Assembly (NCBI RefSeq): GCF_035046485.1
Contig: NC_085138.1
Span: 275,261,694-275,325,693, forward strand
Direction: 5' to 3'
From: Aedes albopictus
Taxonomy: Eukaryota; Arthropoda; Insecta; Diptera; Culicidae
Length of the DNA: 64,000 nucleotides
Part shown: piece by piece, positions 22,975 to 34,598 of the stretch
How the letters are laid out: every line of letters begins with the position of its first letter
Position numbering within the stretch: position 1 is the stretch's first letter
Made by a program: the position numbers and the translations under genes
The notes under the pieces: generated by a model
Seen by the model: only the letters and a program-made list of their open reading frames with translations
The model's database searches: none
Told to the model about the DNA's origin: nothing

Positions 22975-23370
22975 TCGCAACTTCCTCTCCAAATCTGAAA
23001 ATGACAGACCCAGCCTCCGTGAGTTGGAGGAAACGTACAAAACAGTCACGCTATCAACTTAGTGGGATTTCGTGAAGAAGTGGAAATCGTCAGCTTTTAA
23101 CCCTTTCAACATTAGCTACGACAATGTTGAAGCTGGCTCAAACGAGGAAGCCTTTTCACGCGGTTCTTCGAGGGTGTATACAGAAAGGTGTCACATGTAG
23201 TACGTCGTGACTCCTACTCACGATATCAATCTTCCTGTCATCTAATATTTGCTGAAGAAGCTTTGGAGGCAATAAGAGATCTCGATATTAAGAAGTCATC
23301 AGGACCGTATGGCATACCTTCACTCATGTGTCAGATTGAGGAGTGTAATCAGTTTTTACATTCTGATTAG
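22975..23370 (+). pseudogene. Jockey-like non-LTR fragment, right part
   Basis: Begins with the second 87-bp repeat copy (22975-23061), so it repeats LRELEETYKTVTLST, then continues past the point where the left part stopped (WDFVKKWKSSAFNPFNI). A later frame reads AEEALEAIRDLDIKKSSGPYGIPS, split here as AEEALEAIRDL and DIKKSSGPYGIPS, the first RT motif of Jockey-clade elements (LDxxKxxGPDGIP). Stops and frameshifts are present and the rest of RT is absent. Confidence 0.7.
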
Positions 23371-25029
23371 AGGTCTCGAAAAGTCGGTACAACAATATTG
23401 CGGAATTTCCTCAGGTGCGAAAACGAAACAACAACCGTGCAGTATGCACTAGTATCATAGTATTACAATCTACAACAATCTTCTACATAACCAATCAAGA
23501 CATTTTCTCGAAGCTCAAGCAATCCATTCAACAAGCCAAGCTTCAAGAGCAATGATAAGGCTATTTCGTTAATTTGCTACAATTTATTTTTATTATTTAT
23601 TAATCTACTTATGCTCGAAGTTATAAACTGCTTTTGCAGCCTGAATGCTTGGCAGAGGAGGGGAAAATTCCGGCTGCTACCCGTTGACGTCCCATCACTC
23701 AGATGTAAGAACATCATTGCGATTTTCCTCTTTTTTTTTCGTTTTTCGCTCTTCGCGCTTGCTAATGTAGTAGAACGAGGCCACGACAGTGCTATTGGAG
23801 TCGGATCGCAAAATGAGGAGCACTTTCTCATGCTCAAGATTATGATGAAATTTGTTATGACTGCTCAATCGTGATTGTGCATAAAACTTGATTACCCAGC
23901 TATCTTTTCCTCTCCATCTCCGGGCAGCTAAGCCCCGTAAGATTAATGAGAGAAGGAACTTTGTTTCATTAGTTCGCTCAATCTGCTTGGATTGAACCTG
24001 ATGAGGACGCTGGAAGGCTCATGAAGCCAGTCAGAAAAATGAGACTATTTTTGGCAGTTACGCGGTCCGTGAGCCGAAAGCCATCAGGCCATCAGCCTGT
24101 GGCAAAAAAACATTCGTATTCAAAACAATTTGCTGATCCGCTTATAGTGATAAACTAAGAAATAATAACATTTTATTCCCAGCATTTTAGGCATGTAAAA
24201 CCTGATTTTATCACGTTATCACTAGCGATTATCGGTTCCTCCTCGGAAGGCTTGGGTGTCATTCACCATTGGCCTGTCGTGTCGGAATGACAGTGGCAGC
24301 TGCTGCGAACAGCCTAAAACAAAAGCCGAAAATTCGAATCACTTATCGACCACCGGAATTTAATTTTTTTTCGCTTTTTGTCACTGAAAATCCAGGGTGG
24401 GAGCTGCATTTTGCTTTTATTTTGAGCCTCACCGAGACTCCCCTGCCACAGCATAACGTAGTCATCATCACTATAAATGGTACCATCATCAGCCAAACGA
24501 CGACGACGACGACGACGGAATTCTTTCCGAAGTTTCTAATCGCCTTAGCGACATTTTGGGGACCGGTTTACAATCAACACAGTTCGTTGAATCCGCAGTA
24601 AATCCCCGGGGCCACATTGCATCAGTCGTCGGCGTCGTCGTCAGTCAGATCGTCCAAGTCAGTGACAGGGTGACAACACGTGGATTAGGACTGTTAGTAG
24701 CCACCCAGCCATTGCACTTTGATTCTACTGCCGATCGGTGAATGAATGCAGCCACGTGTGGGATATCGGTATGTAAACGCGGCACGAGCCGTAAGCACGC
24801 GTGCCACAATGCCAAGACGATGGCTACCACAGTTTCAACTATCATTGATGGAACCGTGAAATAACAGAATTATTGGGGAGACAGTGTGAAATCGGATGAA
24901 TCTATTTTTACTGGTTTAAGTTTAGTTTGAAAGGTATATTGTTTGTCATTATCAGTACTTTTCGAGTGTGGGTTGTGCACGTTGATTATGCTGGAGTTGA
25001 TGAATCGGCGCTTGATCACATGTGCTAAC
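23371..25029. other. No gene recognised
   Basis: No supported exon. A plus frame at 24269-24601 carries a run of threonines from an (ACG)n microsatellite at 24500-24521 and is not convincing. The stretch 24240-24860 is GC-richer on average and might be a conserved non-coding or decayed genic segment, but nothing specific is visible. Confidence 0.4.
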
Positions 25030-27070
25030 GGTCTAATCAGTGCTTCGATGACTAATCCGATTCGCCTGACTTTCTTCTTAAATCTGATGTAAGTTTCCGC
25101 CATCGTCTCAAATTTACGAGCTAAAATATCAATATCATCAGCGAAACCAATCAGCTGAACGGACATCGTGAAAATCGTTCCACTCGTGTTTATCCCCGCT
25201 CTCCTTATTACACTCTATAAAGCAATATTGAACATCAAGCACGAAAGACCTTCACCTTGTCGTAACCCTCTGCGAGATTCGAAGGGACTCGAGGGTGTCG
25301 TTGCCTTGATCAATCTTATCAGTTTATTCGGGAATCCATAATCGTGCATGATCTGCCATAGCTGTTCTCGATCGATGGTATCATACGCCGATTTGAAATC
25401 GATGAACAAGTGATGTGTGGGCACGTTGTATTCGCGGCATTTCTGCAACACCTGGCGGATGGCGAACATCTGGTCCGTTGCAGCGCGTTCACCCATGAAT
25501 CCAGTCTGATATTGCCCCAAGAACTCTCTTGCAATCGGTGATAGATGGCGGCATAAAATTTGAGAGAGTATCTTGTACTTAGGCAGCGCTCAGTAGTGTG
25601 ATCGCGCGATAGCTCCCGCAACCCAACTTGTCGCCCTTTTTGTAGAGGGGACGCACGATACCTTCCTTCCATTCCTCCGGTAATACTTCCTCCTCCCAAA
25701 TCTTGGTAACGAACCAGTGTAGTGCTTTTACTAGTGCTTCTCCTCCGTATTTCAGAAGCTCGCTTGGTAGTTGATCTGTTCCAGCAGGTTTGTTGTTTTT
25801 CAACTGGCGTACCTCCTCACCAATCTCTTGGAGGTTAGTGGGTGGAAATCTTTCGTCCTACGCACGTACTCCTAGATCTGTTACCACGCCATCTTCGGTG
25901 CTTGCAACGTCGCCATTGAGGCGCTCATCGTAATGCTGCCGCCACCTCTCAACCACTTCACGCTCGCTCGTGAGAATATTCCCGTAATTGTCACGGCACA
26001 TGTCGGCTTGTGGCATAAAGCATCTGCGCTAGCAGTTCAGCTTCTCGTAGAACGTCCGTGTGTCTTTAGCGCGGCACAGCCCTTCCATCGCTTCGCGATC
26101 TTGTCCTTCATGCTAGCGCTTCTTTCTCCGGAAGACTGAGTTCTGCCTGTTCCGCGCCTGTCTATAACGTGACTCATTTGCTTTCGTACGGTGTTGCAGC
26201 ATTTTAGCCCATGCTGCATTCTTCTCGTTTTTCAACTGTTCACATTCACCGTCGTACCAATCGTTTCGAAGTCACGAAGTCTAGTGCTGCAGCCGAGATA
26301 CTACCTATGGCGGATCGGATGTCCCTCCAGCCATCTTCAAATGTAGCTGCGCCAAGCTGCTCTTCCTTTGGTAGGGCCACTGCTAACTGCTACGCGTAGT
26401 CTTGAGTCTCTTCTGCGTTACGCAGGTGCTCGATGTTGAGCCGCGGCGATCGACTGTCGTAAGTTTTGAGTGCATGCACATAGCGTCTAAGTTGTGATCC
26501 GAATCTACATTCGTATTGCAGTTTGTGCGGCAATTGGTTATATTGCATTGCGGTGGAAGAAAATTCTTCGGACAACCATACCATGGGAGGGCTGCAAATT
26601 TACGCATATCTGGCCGTTATTATTCGATACGGGGCGGCGTGCAGCCTGTTTTGTCCGACTACCGGTCTATACATGTCCTCCCGTTGCGCGTTCATGTCGC
26701 CGACAACGATTTTCACGTCACACAGCGTGCAACCATCGTATGTTTGCTCTAACTGAGCGTATAATGCTTCTTTTTCGTCATCAGGTCTCCCTTCGTGTGG
26801 GCAGTACATGTTAATGATGCTTTACTCTAGTTGAAGAAACGGCCCTTAACTCTCAACATGCGCATCCTTGCGTTGATCGGCTTCCACCCAATCGCACGTT
26901 GTCGCATCTTGCCCAACACGATGACCGCTTTTCCACACTTTCTGTCCAGTCCAACAAAATTCCTGCAACGACACGATGTCGAAGTTGCGGGGATGTAGTT
27001 CGTCGTAGATTGTCCTGTCACATCCTGCCTGCAAAACCAAGTGACTTGCAATTCCATGTTCCAAGTTTAC
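25030..27070 (-). pseudogene. RTE-clade retrotransposon, decayed, minus strand
   Basis: Read on minus from 27070. The APE endonuclease starts LGTWNCKSL, then DELHPRNFDIVSLQEFCWTG (metal-binding Glu), then PHEGRPDDEKEALYAQLEQ and VVGDMNAQ. After a linker (26037-26600) the RT starts KNNKPAGTDQLPSELLKYGG, then VLPEEWKEGIVRPLYKKGD, QTGFMGERAATDQMFAIRQ, LFIDFKSAYDTIDREQLW, GLRQGEGLSCLMFNIAL, and the catalytic box LIGFADDIDILAR near 25150. Similarity ends near 25035 (RIGLVI), so the 3' end is lost. At least six frame changes or stops separate these blocks. It resembles JAM1-like mosquito RTE elements. The motif order is seen directly and the clade is inferred. Confidence 0.9.
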
Positions 27071-27224
27071 AATCGTAGTTCTTTATTCGTCGCGTGGGTG
27101 TTTACCGATTGTATCGAGTCGTATTTTCTTCTATGTTGTTCGCAATGGGGATTCCTGTCTCACCGGAGGGCCATCGTGCCAGTTCTGTTTACGCCCCAAC
27201 CAATATTTATCGACTCGCCTTTTT

Positions 27225-27340
27225 ACAGCTCCTCTGAGACCATGCATTTGGAAGCCCTTTGTAACCCTCTGAACCACCTTTGATACTTCCTGAAATCTCC
27301 TGAACCCCTTTTAAAATTGACTCTGATACCCACTGGAATT
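27225..27340. repeat. CCTCTGAAACCC-type low-complexity array, left piece
   Basis: Phrases such as CCTCTGAACCACC and TCCTGAAATCTCCTGAACCC at about 10-12-base spacing. The array continues at 28798 after the insertion; the last 20 bases here are the target duplication CTCTGATACCCACTGGAATT. Confidence 0.75.
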
Positions 27341-28797
27341 AGCGTTAGCGTTAGCGTAGTTACGGTATTCTTCGTAGATTGTATACTAACAACATTCATG
27401 TACCTTTTACTAATCTTGCTCGGATTGCTTTTCGGAACAAGGCCGGGGAGTTAACTTTGCTCCAATCTTATGCAAGAATACCAAAAGCACAAATGTCATT
27501 ATTCCCGGCCACGCCCATCCTTACCGTAACTTGGGATAGGGGAAGGAAATGTTGATGTAGCACTTATTTAAGAGGCCTCCGACTCAGTGACACTCCCATA
27601 AGTACTACGGAGTGGGTGGTTGGGAGGTGTATTATGTAGGTCGAGGATTCGCCTGAAAATCTGGCGATGAACCCTCGGCATTGGTTGTTTATTTGGTTAA
27701 AATTTAATCTTTTGAAAGCCGGCAATCAAAAGAGATTTTTTCTATTTATTGTTTAAATAATTATGCTTCAGCTCAGTGAGAGGCGCAAGCTGAACCGATC
27801 CCTCCAGGGTCATCGGAACATTACAATAAAGCTGGCGTTCTATTTGAAAAGTTCGAATCTACATAGGAATAACAACAAACTTAGCACCTATTCAAATAGA
27901 ACACTTGAAATGTTTGAAACGCGTGAAAAAAAAAAAGAAAAAAAAAAGTTGGCGATCCGAGAAAAGAAAACCTCAATTTACCTAAAAAAACGCGAAAACT
28001 ACAAAAAAAACATCTCAATTTATTAAAAAAAAACAATCACGTAAAACGAGTTGAACGAAAATAAAATCAAAAGATATTTTTTCTATTTATTGCATAACTA
28101 AGTATGTTTCAGCTCAGTGCGAGGCACAAGCAGAACTGATCCCTCCAGGGTTATCGGAACTTTGCAATGAATGTTTAAAACGCGAGAAAAAAAAATGGCG
28201 ACTCGAGAAATAATAAAGAAAAGAAAAAAATAAACAAAAAACCACGTTAAACAACAACGAAAAACATCTCAATTTATCAAAAAAAGAATAAAACAAGATG
28301 GCGTAAAACGAGTAAAAAAAATTGGAGGTCCGAAAAAAAAAACAATTTTTCTAAAAAAAAAAACATTTACACTCGCGACATTATGACACTCGTCTCGAAG
28401 AAAAACGACGCGGACAACGTGGTCTACCCACCACCGAATGATATGGCGATCTTGACCCTTCAAAAAACAAGAAGGATGTTTCGTCGTCTCGACCGCAGGG
28501 TTGCCCGCTTGTACATCTGAAATAGAAAATAGTATTAAATGGTGATAGGCTCACAACAGTTACATAATTTTCGGAAATGAATCTCTCTAGACATAGACAA
28601 AAATTACCTGAATCTTCCTGAAACAAATGGTTTATTAACAATGAAAAACATAATACAAAAAAAGTAGGCCAAATTGTGATCTTGGAATTTTCCTGCATTT
28701 AAATTAACAAAGCTCAAAAATTACAAGATCAAAATTTGTTATGGTATCTTACGCCGTAACGCACCATTATAAAGTGATCTACCCACGTTACGGGGCC
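27341..28797 (-). mobile_element. 1.46-kb insertion with perfect 20-bp TSD
   Basis: CTCTGATACCCACTGGAATT lies at 27321-27340 and again at 28798-28817. Read on minus, the insert ends in a (GCTAAC)n tail (AGCGTTAGCGTTAGCG on plus at 27341). Inside, about 110 bp around CAGCTCAGTGAGAGGCGCAA (27726-27840) repeats at 28064-28170, a spacing of 338. No endonuclease or RT is present, so it looks like a 5'/internally deleted non-LTR element or SINE. The body at 27495-27560 (CGGCCACGCCCATCC) resembles 39110-39140 of another insertion. Confidence 0.8.
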
Positions 28798-28817
28798 CTC
28801 TGATACCCACTGGAATT

Positions 28818-29148
28818 CCCCAAAAATTCCCTTTTACGCCCCTAAGACCCCCAAAAACTCCCTGAACGTCTCAGGACCTCCCTGAAATACCTCTGGAAAA
28901 GCCCCAGAAAACCCCTGAAGCGCTCATACGATTCCCTGAATTTCCTCGAAACCCCTGAACCGCCTCTGAATGCCAGCTTAAACTCGAAGCACGCCCCTAA
29001 AATACACCTTGCCTCTTCCTGAGGCACCCTGAAGTGTCTTGAAAATTTTTGAGGCTTCCTTAAAATTTCCTGAAACGCTCCGAGATCCAATCAAACCCTT
29101 TGATATCCTCTGAAACGGCTATGGAAGAGTCTACGTGGCTTATGAACA
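28818..29148. repeat. CCTCTGAAACCC-type low-complexity array, right piece
   Basis: Continues the array interrupted at 27340 (CCCTGAAATACCTCTGG, CCCTGAATTTCCTCG). Another stretch of the same family is at 30250-30396 and remnants at 31861-32130. Confidence 0.75.
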
Positions 29149-29169
29149 GGCCTTTTCGTAAAAAATATG

Positions 29170-30181
29170 ATGATGATGATGATGATTGTGTACCCACCAT
29201 CAGCGCAAGGATTACCTATGGCTGCAGAGTCATACCGGGACGGAATGATCTACCTGATGGTTTGTTGTAGCAGGGTAAGCTAAATTCACTGGAGACCTTC
29301 GGAAAACAACATGGTAATTGTTATCTCGTGACAAAGTCTGGCCACCCCACGAACATTTGCCCGGAAACCAGTTCATTTAACTTCCTTAGGCTACCCCTCC
29401 GAAATCCCCATATATGTCATGTTCAAATATAAAAAGTAACAAAAAGGAACGAACTCACCGGGTAATCCTGACCAGCTGGTTTTCTATGTTTGGCTTTGGT
29501 CTCAGCATGCAAACGATCCAAACCATATTAAATGTGCACTCGTTCACATCCTCGCTGATTCTCCGATCGTCCATCGAAGAATCCGAAACTGAAGAACAAT
29601 CTCTTGGATAGTAGCATTTCCGAACTCGGAATAACGACGAACACGAGCACCACGACGCGGGCAATGTGGTCTCTTGCCACCGAGCCATCGTCGATCGTTT
29701 GCACAAAGTGCGACCAAAATACACAAAGAAAAATACGAAAACGCGGTAAAGACGAAATGCGGGAAGTTTCAGCCTCCGCACCCTGCTTGTCACTGACGAC
29801 CGACGACCGTTCACTCTTCCATCAGCGTTCCACTCAAGTACGAACGAAAACACAAAGAAAAATACGAAAACGCGAGAACGACGAAATGCGGCATGTTTCA
29901 GCCTCCGCGCCCTGCTTGTCACTGACGATCGACGACCGTTCACTCTTCCATCAGCGTTCCACTCAAGTACGAACGAAAACACAAAGAAAAATAAGAAAAC
30001 GCGAGAACGACGAAATGCGGCATGTTTCAGCCTCCGCGCCCTGCTTGTCACTGACGACCGACGATCGTTCACTCTTCCATCAGCGTTCCACTCAAGTACG
30101 AACGAAAACACAAAGAAAAATACGAAAACGCGGGAACGACGAAATGCGGCATGTTTCAGCCTCCGCGCCCTGCTTGTCACT
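29170..30181 (-). mobile_element. 1.0-kb non-LTR-like insertion with 21-bp TSD and monomers
   Basis: The 21-bp phrase GGCCTTTTCG...AAAATATG at 29149-29169 and 30182-30202 is perfect. Read on minus, the insert begins with tandem 129-bp monomers and ends in a (CAT)n tail (ATGATGATGATGATGAT on plus at 29170). The body lacks RT. The layout of tandem 5' monomers, body and short-repeat tail fits a deleted non-LTR element of the kind that carries monomeric promoters. Confidence 0.8.
29740..30181 (-). repeat. 129-bp tandem monomers, about 3.5 copies
   Basis: ATCAGCGTTCCACTC recurs at 29821, 29950 and 30079, exactly 129 bases apart, with a more diverged copy before it. Because 129 is divisible by three, a long frame stays open on both strands, producing repetitive 196- and 250-codon frames that are not taken as genes. 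Confidence 0.9.
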
Positions 30182-30396
30182 GGCCTTTTCGTAAAAAATA
30201 TGTGCACAAAAGTCTACGAATGTCCTAAACTATATTTACGTAATTTATGGACTGCGCCTTTGAAACTCTCTGCAACTCACTGAAACTCCATGAAACTGTT
30301 CGAGACCCCCTGAAACGTCTCAAAAATGCCATGAAATGTCTCTAAAATGCATTTGATATGTCCCTAAAATGCTCCTAAAACTCCCTCAAACGTCCT

Positions 30397-30580
<184 letters not shown>

Positions 30581-30581
30581 G

Positions 30582-31081
30582 TCTCCATTCATTGTGGCAC
30601 GGTAACCAAGCCCGATAGCACTGTGCTGTCTACCCAATACGATTTGATCAAGCAAAACATTATAATTATACTCAACTTGATTTTTTGAAATCAAGATCAT
30701 AAAATTATATATAGTGGAAGCCATCGCATTGGAGGATGCCCCAATGAATGTGAAGAAAAAGAGTATGCCATTTGCTACATAATGGTTTTAAAGGGAAGTT
30801 GGCATCTTCACTCTTCCAACCATATATAATGTATCGACTGGCGGCTCTGATGGTAACCCTCCTCTTAACCCCCAGAAACGGTTGTGTTACATTTATATTA
30901 TATCATAGTCATGTTAGCATTTTAAGACTGTTATTCTATTACATTTTTATTGAAAAACAAAAAAATCAACTATCGCTGAAATTGTACTTATTAGTACTAA
31001 AGTTTTTTAAATTGAATACATTATTCATTTTTGTTAGTTTGCATTACTCTGGATTCATTTTTGTGACGTATACCCCTTTAA
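30582..31081. other. No gene recognised
   Basis: AT-rich. A 110-codon plus frame at 30772-31104 is rich in Leu, Phe, Ile and Tyr because of base composition and shows no conserved motif. Confidence 0.4.
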
Positions 31082-31083
31082 TA

Positions 31084-31781
31084 GAGTGGGTCAACGTTGT
31101 ATGAAGAAACTTTAAATTTGATCGCATCAACCAGGAACAAAGCTTTTTTGATTCCTTTTAGCATCCAAAACAACTGTGCAAAATTTGGGAGCGATTGGTT
31201 TCGTCCCCGTATTCCGCATTGGGATTGAAATTTGTATAGAAATTAGTATAGGAAAACGTACTTTTTCGCATTTTACTCATAAGTTGAATTCTTTTGTCCA
31301 ATACCGTGTAACTAATGACGTTGAAGTATAGCCTAGGATATGCCGAAAAACTTTGCCGAAGACCGCAAAGTGATCCGACGCTTGTGAAAAAAGTTAATCG
31401 CTTGGTAACTTAGGCCAAAAACTGAGATTTTATTAATTATGTTATTCCATTACATGTTAAATGACAAGCACCACCGCGCAATCTGGGCGTTATAGCTTTT
31501 TTCACAAGTGTCGGATCACTGTGCGGTCTTCGGCGAAGTTTTTTGACATATCCTAGGCTATACTTCAATGTCATTAGTTAGATCGTTTTAGACAGAAAAT
31601 TACAATTTAAGAGAAAAATGCAAAAAATCACGTTTTCCCATACTAATTTCCATACAAATTTCAATAGCAATGCGGAATACGGGGACGCAACCAATCGCTC
31701 CCAAATTTTGCACAGTTGTTTTGAATGCTAAAAGGAATCTAAAAAGCTTTGTTCCAAAAAATCGACTTTGTTGACCCAGTC
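31084..31781. mobile_element. Palindromic element, outer arms
   Basis: The left outer arm starts GAGTGGGTCAACG after TA (31082-31083). The right arm ends GTTGACCCAGTC before TA (31782-31783). Both arms carry the CAATCGCTCCCAAATTTTGC word or its complement, over about 200 bp. The smaller palindrome at 31306-31577 sits in the middle. Copies or pieces lie at 5619-9578 and, more diverged, near 49563-49620 and 60930-61215. Confidence 0.85.
31306..31577. mobile_element. Inner long-TIR MITE
   Basis: Arms of about 85 bp: GTAACTAATGACGTTGAAGT on the left and its complement ending CATTAGTTAG on the right, meeting around CACCACCGCGCAATCTGG. It always appears with the outer arms in this window, so it may be the centre of one long element and not a separate insertion. 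Confidence 0.75.
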
Positions 31782-31950
31782 TACCCTTTAACCTTGAAAA
31801 CTCCTTGGGTAGGGGAAGTGAGTCAAAGTCAAACATGAGTTTTTGTGGTTTATGAATACAGGATGCAAACGTCCTTGAAATTTCCTAAAACTCTTTGAAT
31901 CTCCCTGAAGCTTTTAAAAGCCCGTTTGAGTCCTTCCTGGAATTTCCTGA

Positions 31951-32103
31951 ACCATAGGCGCCAAGGAGGGGGGGGCAAGCATGGATTTGCCCAGCCCCCA
32001 CCCCCCCCCCCCCCCCAATATTTGACAATTAAATTTTTCGATACACAAAAACAGAAAAGGCAGGCTTTGTTCCCCAATAATTTGCCCATGTTGGCGCCCC
32101 TGC
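31951..32103. mobile_element. 153-bp G-rich MITE
   Basis: CATAGGCGCCAAGGAGGGGG on the left and TTGCCCATGTTGGCGCCCCTG (complementary) on the right enclose a C-rich tract and an AT-rich centre. It interrupts a CCTGAAACCC-type array stretch. The ends resemble those of the 6.3-kb element at 36737. Confidence 0.65.
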
Positions 32104-33411
32104 CTTGAATCCCCTGAAACTACCTGAAACAAACTTTGATCCCGGGATTCAATTGCTCCGACCCAGAGGGAGTCGGGCCTCGGGCCTAAGCCCCAAGCAG
32201 CTGGTCTGAGTCTTGGCCGCTTCCGGGGTGGGCACTTAAGGCCATATTTTGGTTCCCGGGTCCCAGGGCGTTTAGTTAGGGGAGTTTTCGGACGGTGGGG
32301 TTTCCTAAAACCAAGGAATAAAAATAGAAAGAATGCCCTCTCTTGCCTTCTTCTATGTAAACGTCAAGCGACAAGACAAGTGCGCTCTCTAAGCGTATCA
32401 AGGTGATAGCTCTCTGTAACAGTGTTCGTTGTTTGTCACAAAAGAAGGTGATGTGCGTATGTTTTGGTACCCGCATACAATCAGTAACGCCCACTACCGC
32501 ATGAAGCTTGAACTTTCATCTGCAGCTAGCGTTGCGGTAGTGTTCCCCGAGCATCAGCGGAGTGGGCATTCTTGTTATTCTTATTCTTTGCTAAAACTAA
32601 GCAATTACCTTTGAGTGAGTTTATTCGTTCGTAAAATTAGCATCTAAGTTAAAATACACAAAAATAGAAACAAAAAATATAAAAAAATATTCGTTCGTCC
32701 AAACTGGTACACAGTAGCGATGCGGTCCATTTTAATCCCGGAGGAGTAAACACGTAAAGCAACCACGTGCATTGAAGTTGCTGCTCTGGATTCTAAGGGG
32801 AGTGATGGCGGTTATCGATGACTCTGTAGACAGGGATCGCTACACGATCGCAGATGTCCAAAATCCTTGTTATTCGAGCTGGCGGTTGACGGACCACCCC
32901 ATGGAAGCATTTGTTGGTTGATGACGTGGAGGTTATGCAAAGGTAGGAATTCGGTCGTCCGACGCTCGGCCGAAATCGTTATCGGAGGACATTATGTGCT
33001 GATGCCTAAAACTCTCGGAGACTCTGCCGGCCCTGCCCCTGCCCCCAGGCTTTGATTTATGCATGAATGAGCGGCGAAAAAAAAAAGATTTTAGTGAAGA
33101 CACCTGACGAGCTGAATAAATGTATGCAGTATGGCGAACAAATACAATACATTTACTGACGATTGACATCCACAACTTACCAACATGTGGCTTCAATCAC
33201 TTCATGTGGCACTTCAATTAATAAGGAAAAAAATAAACTGGTAACCTACATTTTCCCACGTTCACTGTTCGTCATTGGTGCGTCATGAAATGGTCGTGAC
33301 GAGAAGCAAAGATACATTTAATCATTTACTATTAAGCTTAATCTAGAAAACTGGCAGGATTAGTCTGCAACAGTCTTCAGAAGCAGCACGATAGTCTGAT
33401 CAAATCTCGCA
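32104..33411. other. Upstream of ML/NPC2 gene; no other gene seen
   Basis: GC-rich patch at 32147-32270, then an imperfect inverted pair (GAATAAAAATAGAAAGAATG near 32315 and its complement near 32566) that may be a small element. A TTAAAATACACAAAAATAGA tail-like phrase lies at 32650. The last 150 bases could hold the promoter of the gene at 33412, but no TATA box or initiator could be fixed. Confidence 0.45.
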
Positions 33412-33930
33412 ATGAAGTCAATTTTTATCTGTGCATCATTAATTGTACCAGTTATAGCAGTACACAATGTAGTTAAAGTGAGACCTTGTTCAGGAAATCT
33501 ACCTTTCCCGCGTGAAGTACGCGTTGACGAATGCTCAAATATGCCATGCAAGGTGCGGCGTGGTAAAGATGCTTCGGCAGAAGTAGATTTCATAGCACGT
33601 GAGCAAATTTGATTCCAATGTGTAAACTAAATATTAATTGCTACTGAACCTACAATTCCAGCGTACAGTGCTAGTAGTCTAAGAGCGCATGTCGTGCCGA
33701 TTGCTTTAGGAGTGGAGCTGCCTTTTGAACTTCCGCCAGAATATGCGAGAGCATGCGATTGGTTGATCAATTCCAGCTGTCCGGTTTCTGCTGGGGACGC
33801 TATGACGTACAACTTGAAGATGCCCGTGCAAAGGGCCTATCCAAGAATACATCTGGCAATAGAAACCAGTTTGATAGACGAACAGGAGAGGACACATGCT
33901 TGCTTCGAGCTAGACATTCGAGTAGTGTGA
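33412..33930 (+). CDS. ML-domain (NPC2-type) secreted lipid-binding protein
   Basis: Two exons: 33412-33598 and 33662-33930, with a 63-bp GT-AG intron (donor GTGAGC, acceptor TTCCAG). The join gives a continuous 151-residue frame. Residues 1-16 (MKSIFICASLIVPVIA) look like a signal peptide. The mature part has exactly six cysteines (26, 41, 46, 94, 102, 143) in the spacing of the MD-2-related/NPC2 fold, where they form three disulfides: first with last, second with third, fourth with fifth. Family phrases are RPCSGNLPFPREVRV, GVELPFELP, CPVSAGDAMTY and the closing CFELDIRV. In insects such proteins are secreted and bind sterols, other lipids or bacterial surface lipids, and they belong to an expanded family, so the exact ligand cannot be told. 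The length is typical. No frameshift or stop is seen, and it appears intact and isolated among transposons. Confidence 0.92.
33599..33661 (+). other. Intron of ML/NPC2 gene
   Basis: Begins GTGAGC and ends TTCCAG. Short introns of about 60 bp are usual in mosquito genes. Removal restores one frame across cysteine-spaced ML motifs on both sides. Confidence 0.9.
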
Positions 33931-34590
33931 AAGTTATGCCAAATATAGTGAATGATCAAAATGAGATTGGATATAACAAGATCAGTGAGGTTTGCTATAG
34001 TTGAAAAATTTCATCTATCTCACAATATTTCCCCATTGAAAATATAAATGCTCTCTGTTGCCCAACAAAACCAATACCATACTCCCACTGTCACGAATTC
34101 AATTAAACCCCCATTAAATTGAGGGATGGATGAAATACGCGATAGAAATCTCACCGAACACCAGCAGAGACGGGCACGAATCAAACGCGCATCGAATTGA
34201 CGAAAGTGAATCTTTTCTGTTTTGAAACGTGTGCGAACATTCCAACGCCGTCGCGTCGGTGCTTCTGAAGAGCCGCTTGCTTGTTTGCTATGGGCCAGCA
34301 TGGAAGAGCATATTTGAAATACCTTCCCGTGTTGTTGGCTTTTGCCTTTGTTGTGTGTAGTGGTTCATCAAATTGCCACCTTTAGATTTCACCTAGCCGT
34401 AGATCAACGAAGAGGTTTCGGCCTTTCTCCGATCATTGAAGTTTGAAGTTCAATGTATTTCTACATTGAGTGGCTCAAGTTTATATTAAGTGATGAATAT
34501 CTCTGAATCTTGACTACTGAATCTTGAGACTTTCAAAAAGCGGAATTTATCGTTAAAAAAATGAGTGAAAATTTAGAAACTTTGTATACT
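33931..34590. other. 3' flank of ML/NPC2 gene
   Basis: AT-rich. No canonical AATAAA was found close to the stop; AATATAAAT near 34039 is the nearest weak candidate for polyadenylation. No second gene is seen. Confidence 0.5.
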
Positions 34591-34598
34591 GTCTGTAG

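Noticed and set aside
29455..30207. 250-codon minus and 196-codon plus open frames
   Set aside because: They are produced by the 129-bp monomers, whose length is a multiple of three; the peptide repeats itself and has no domain.
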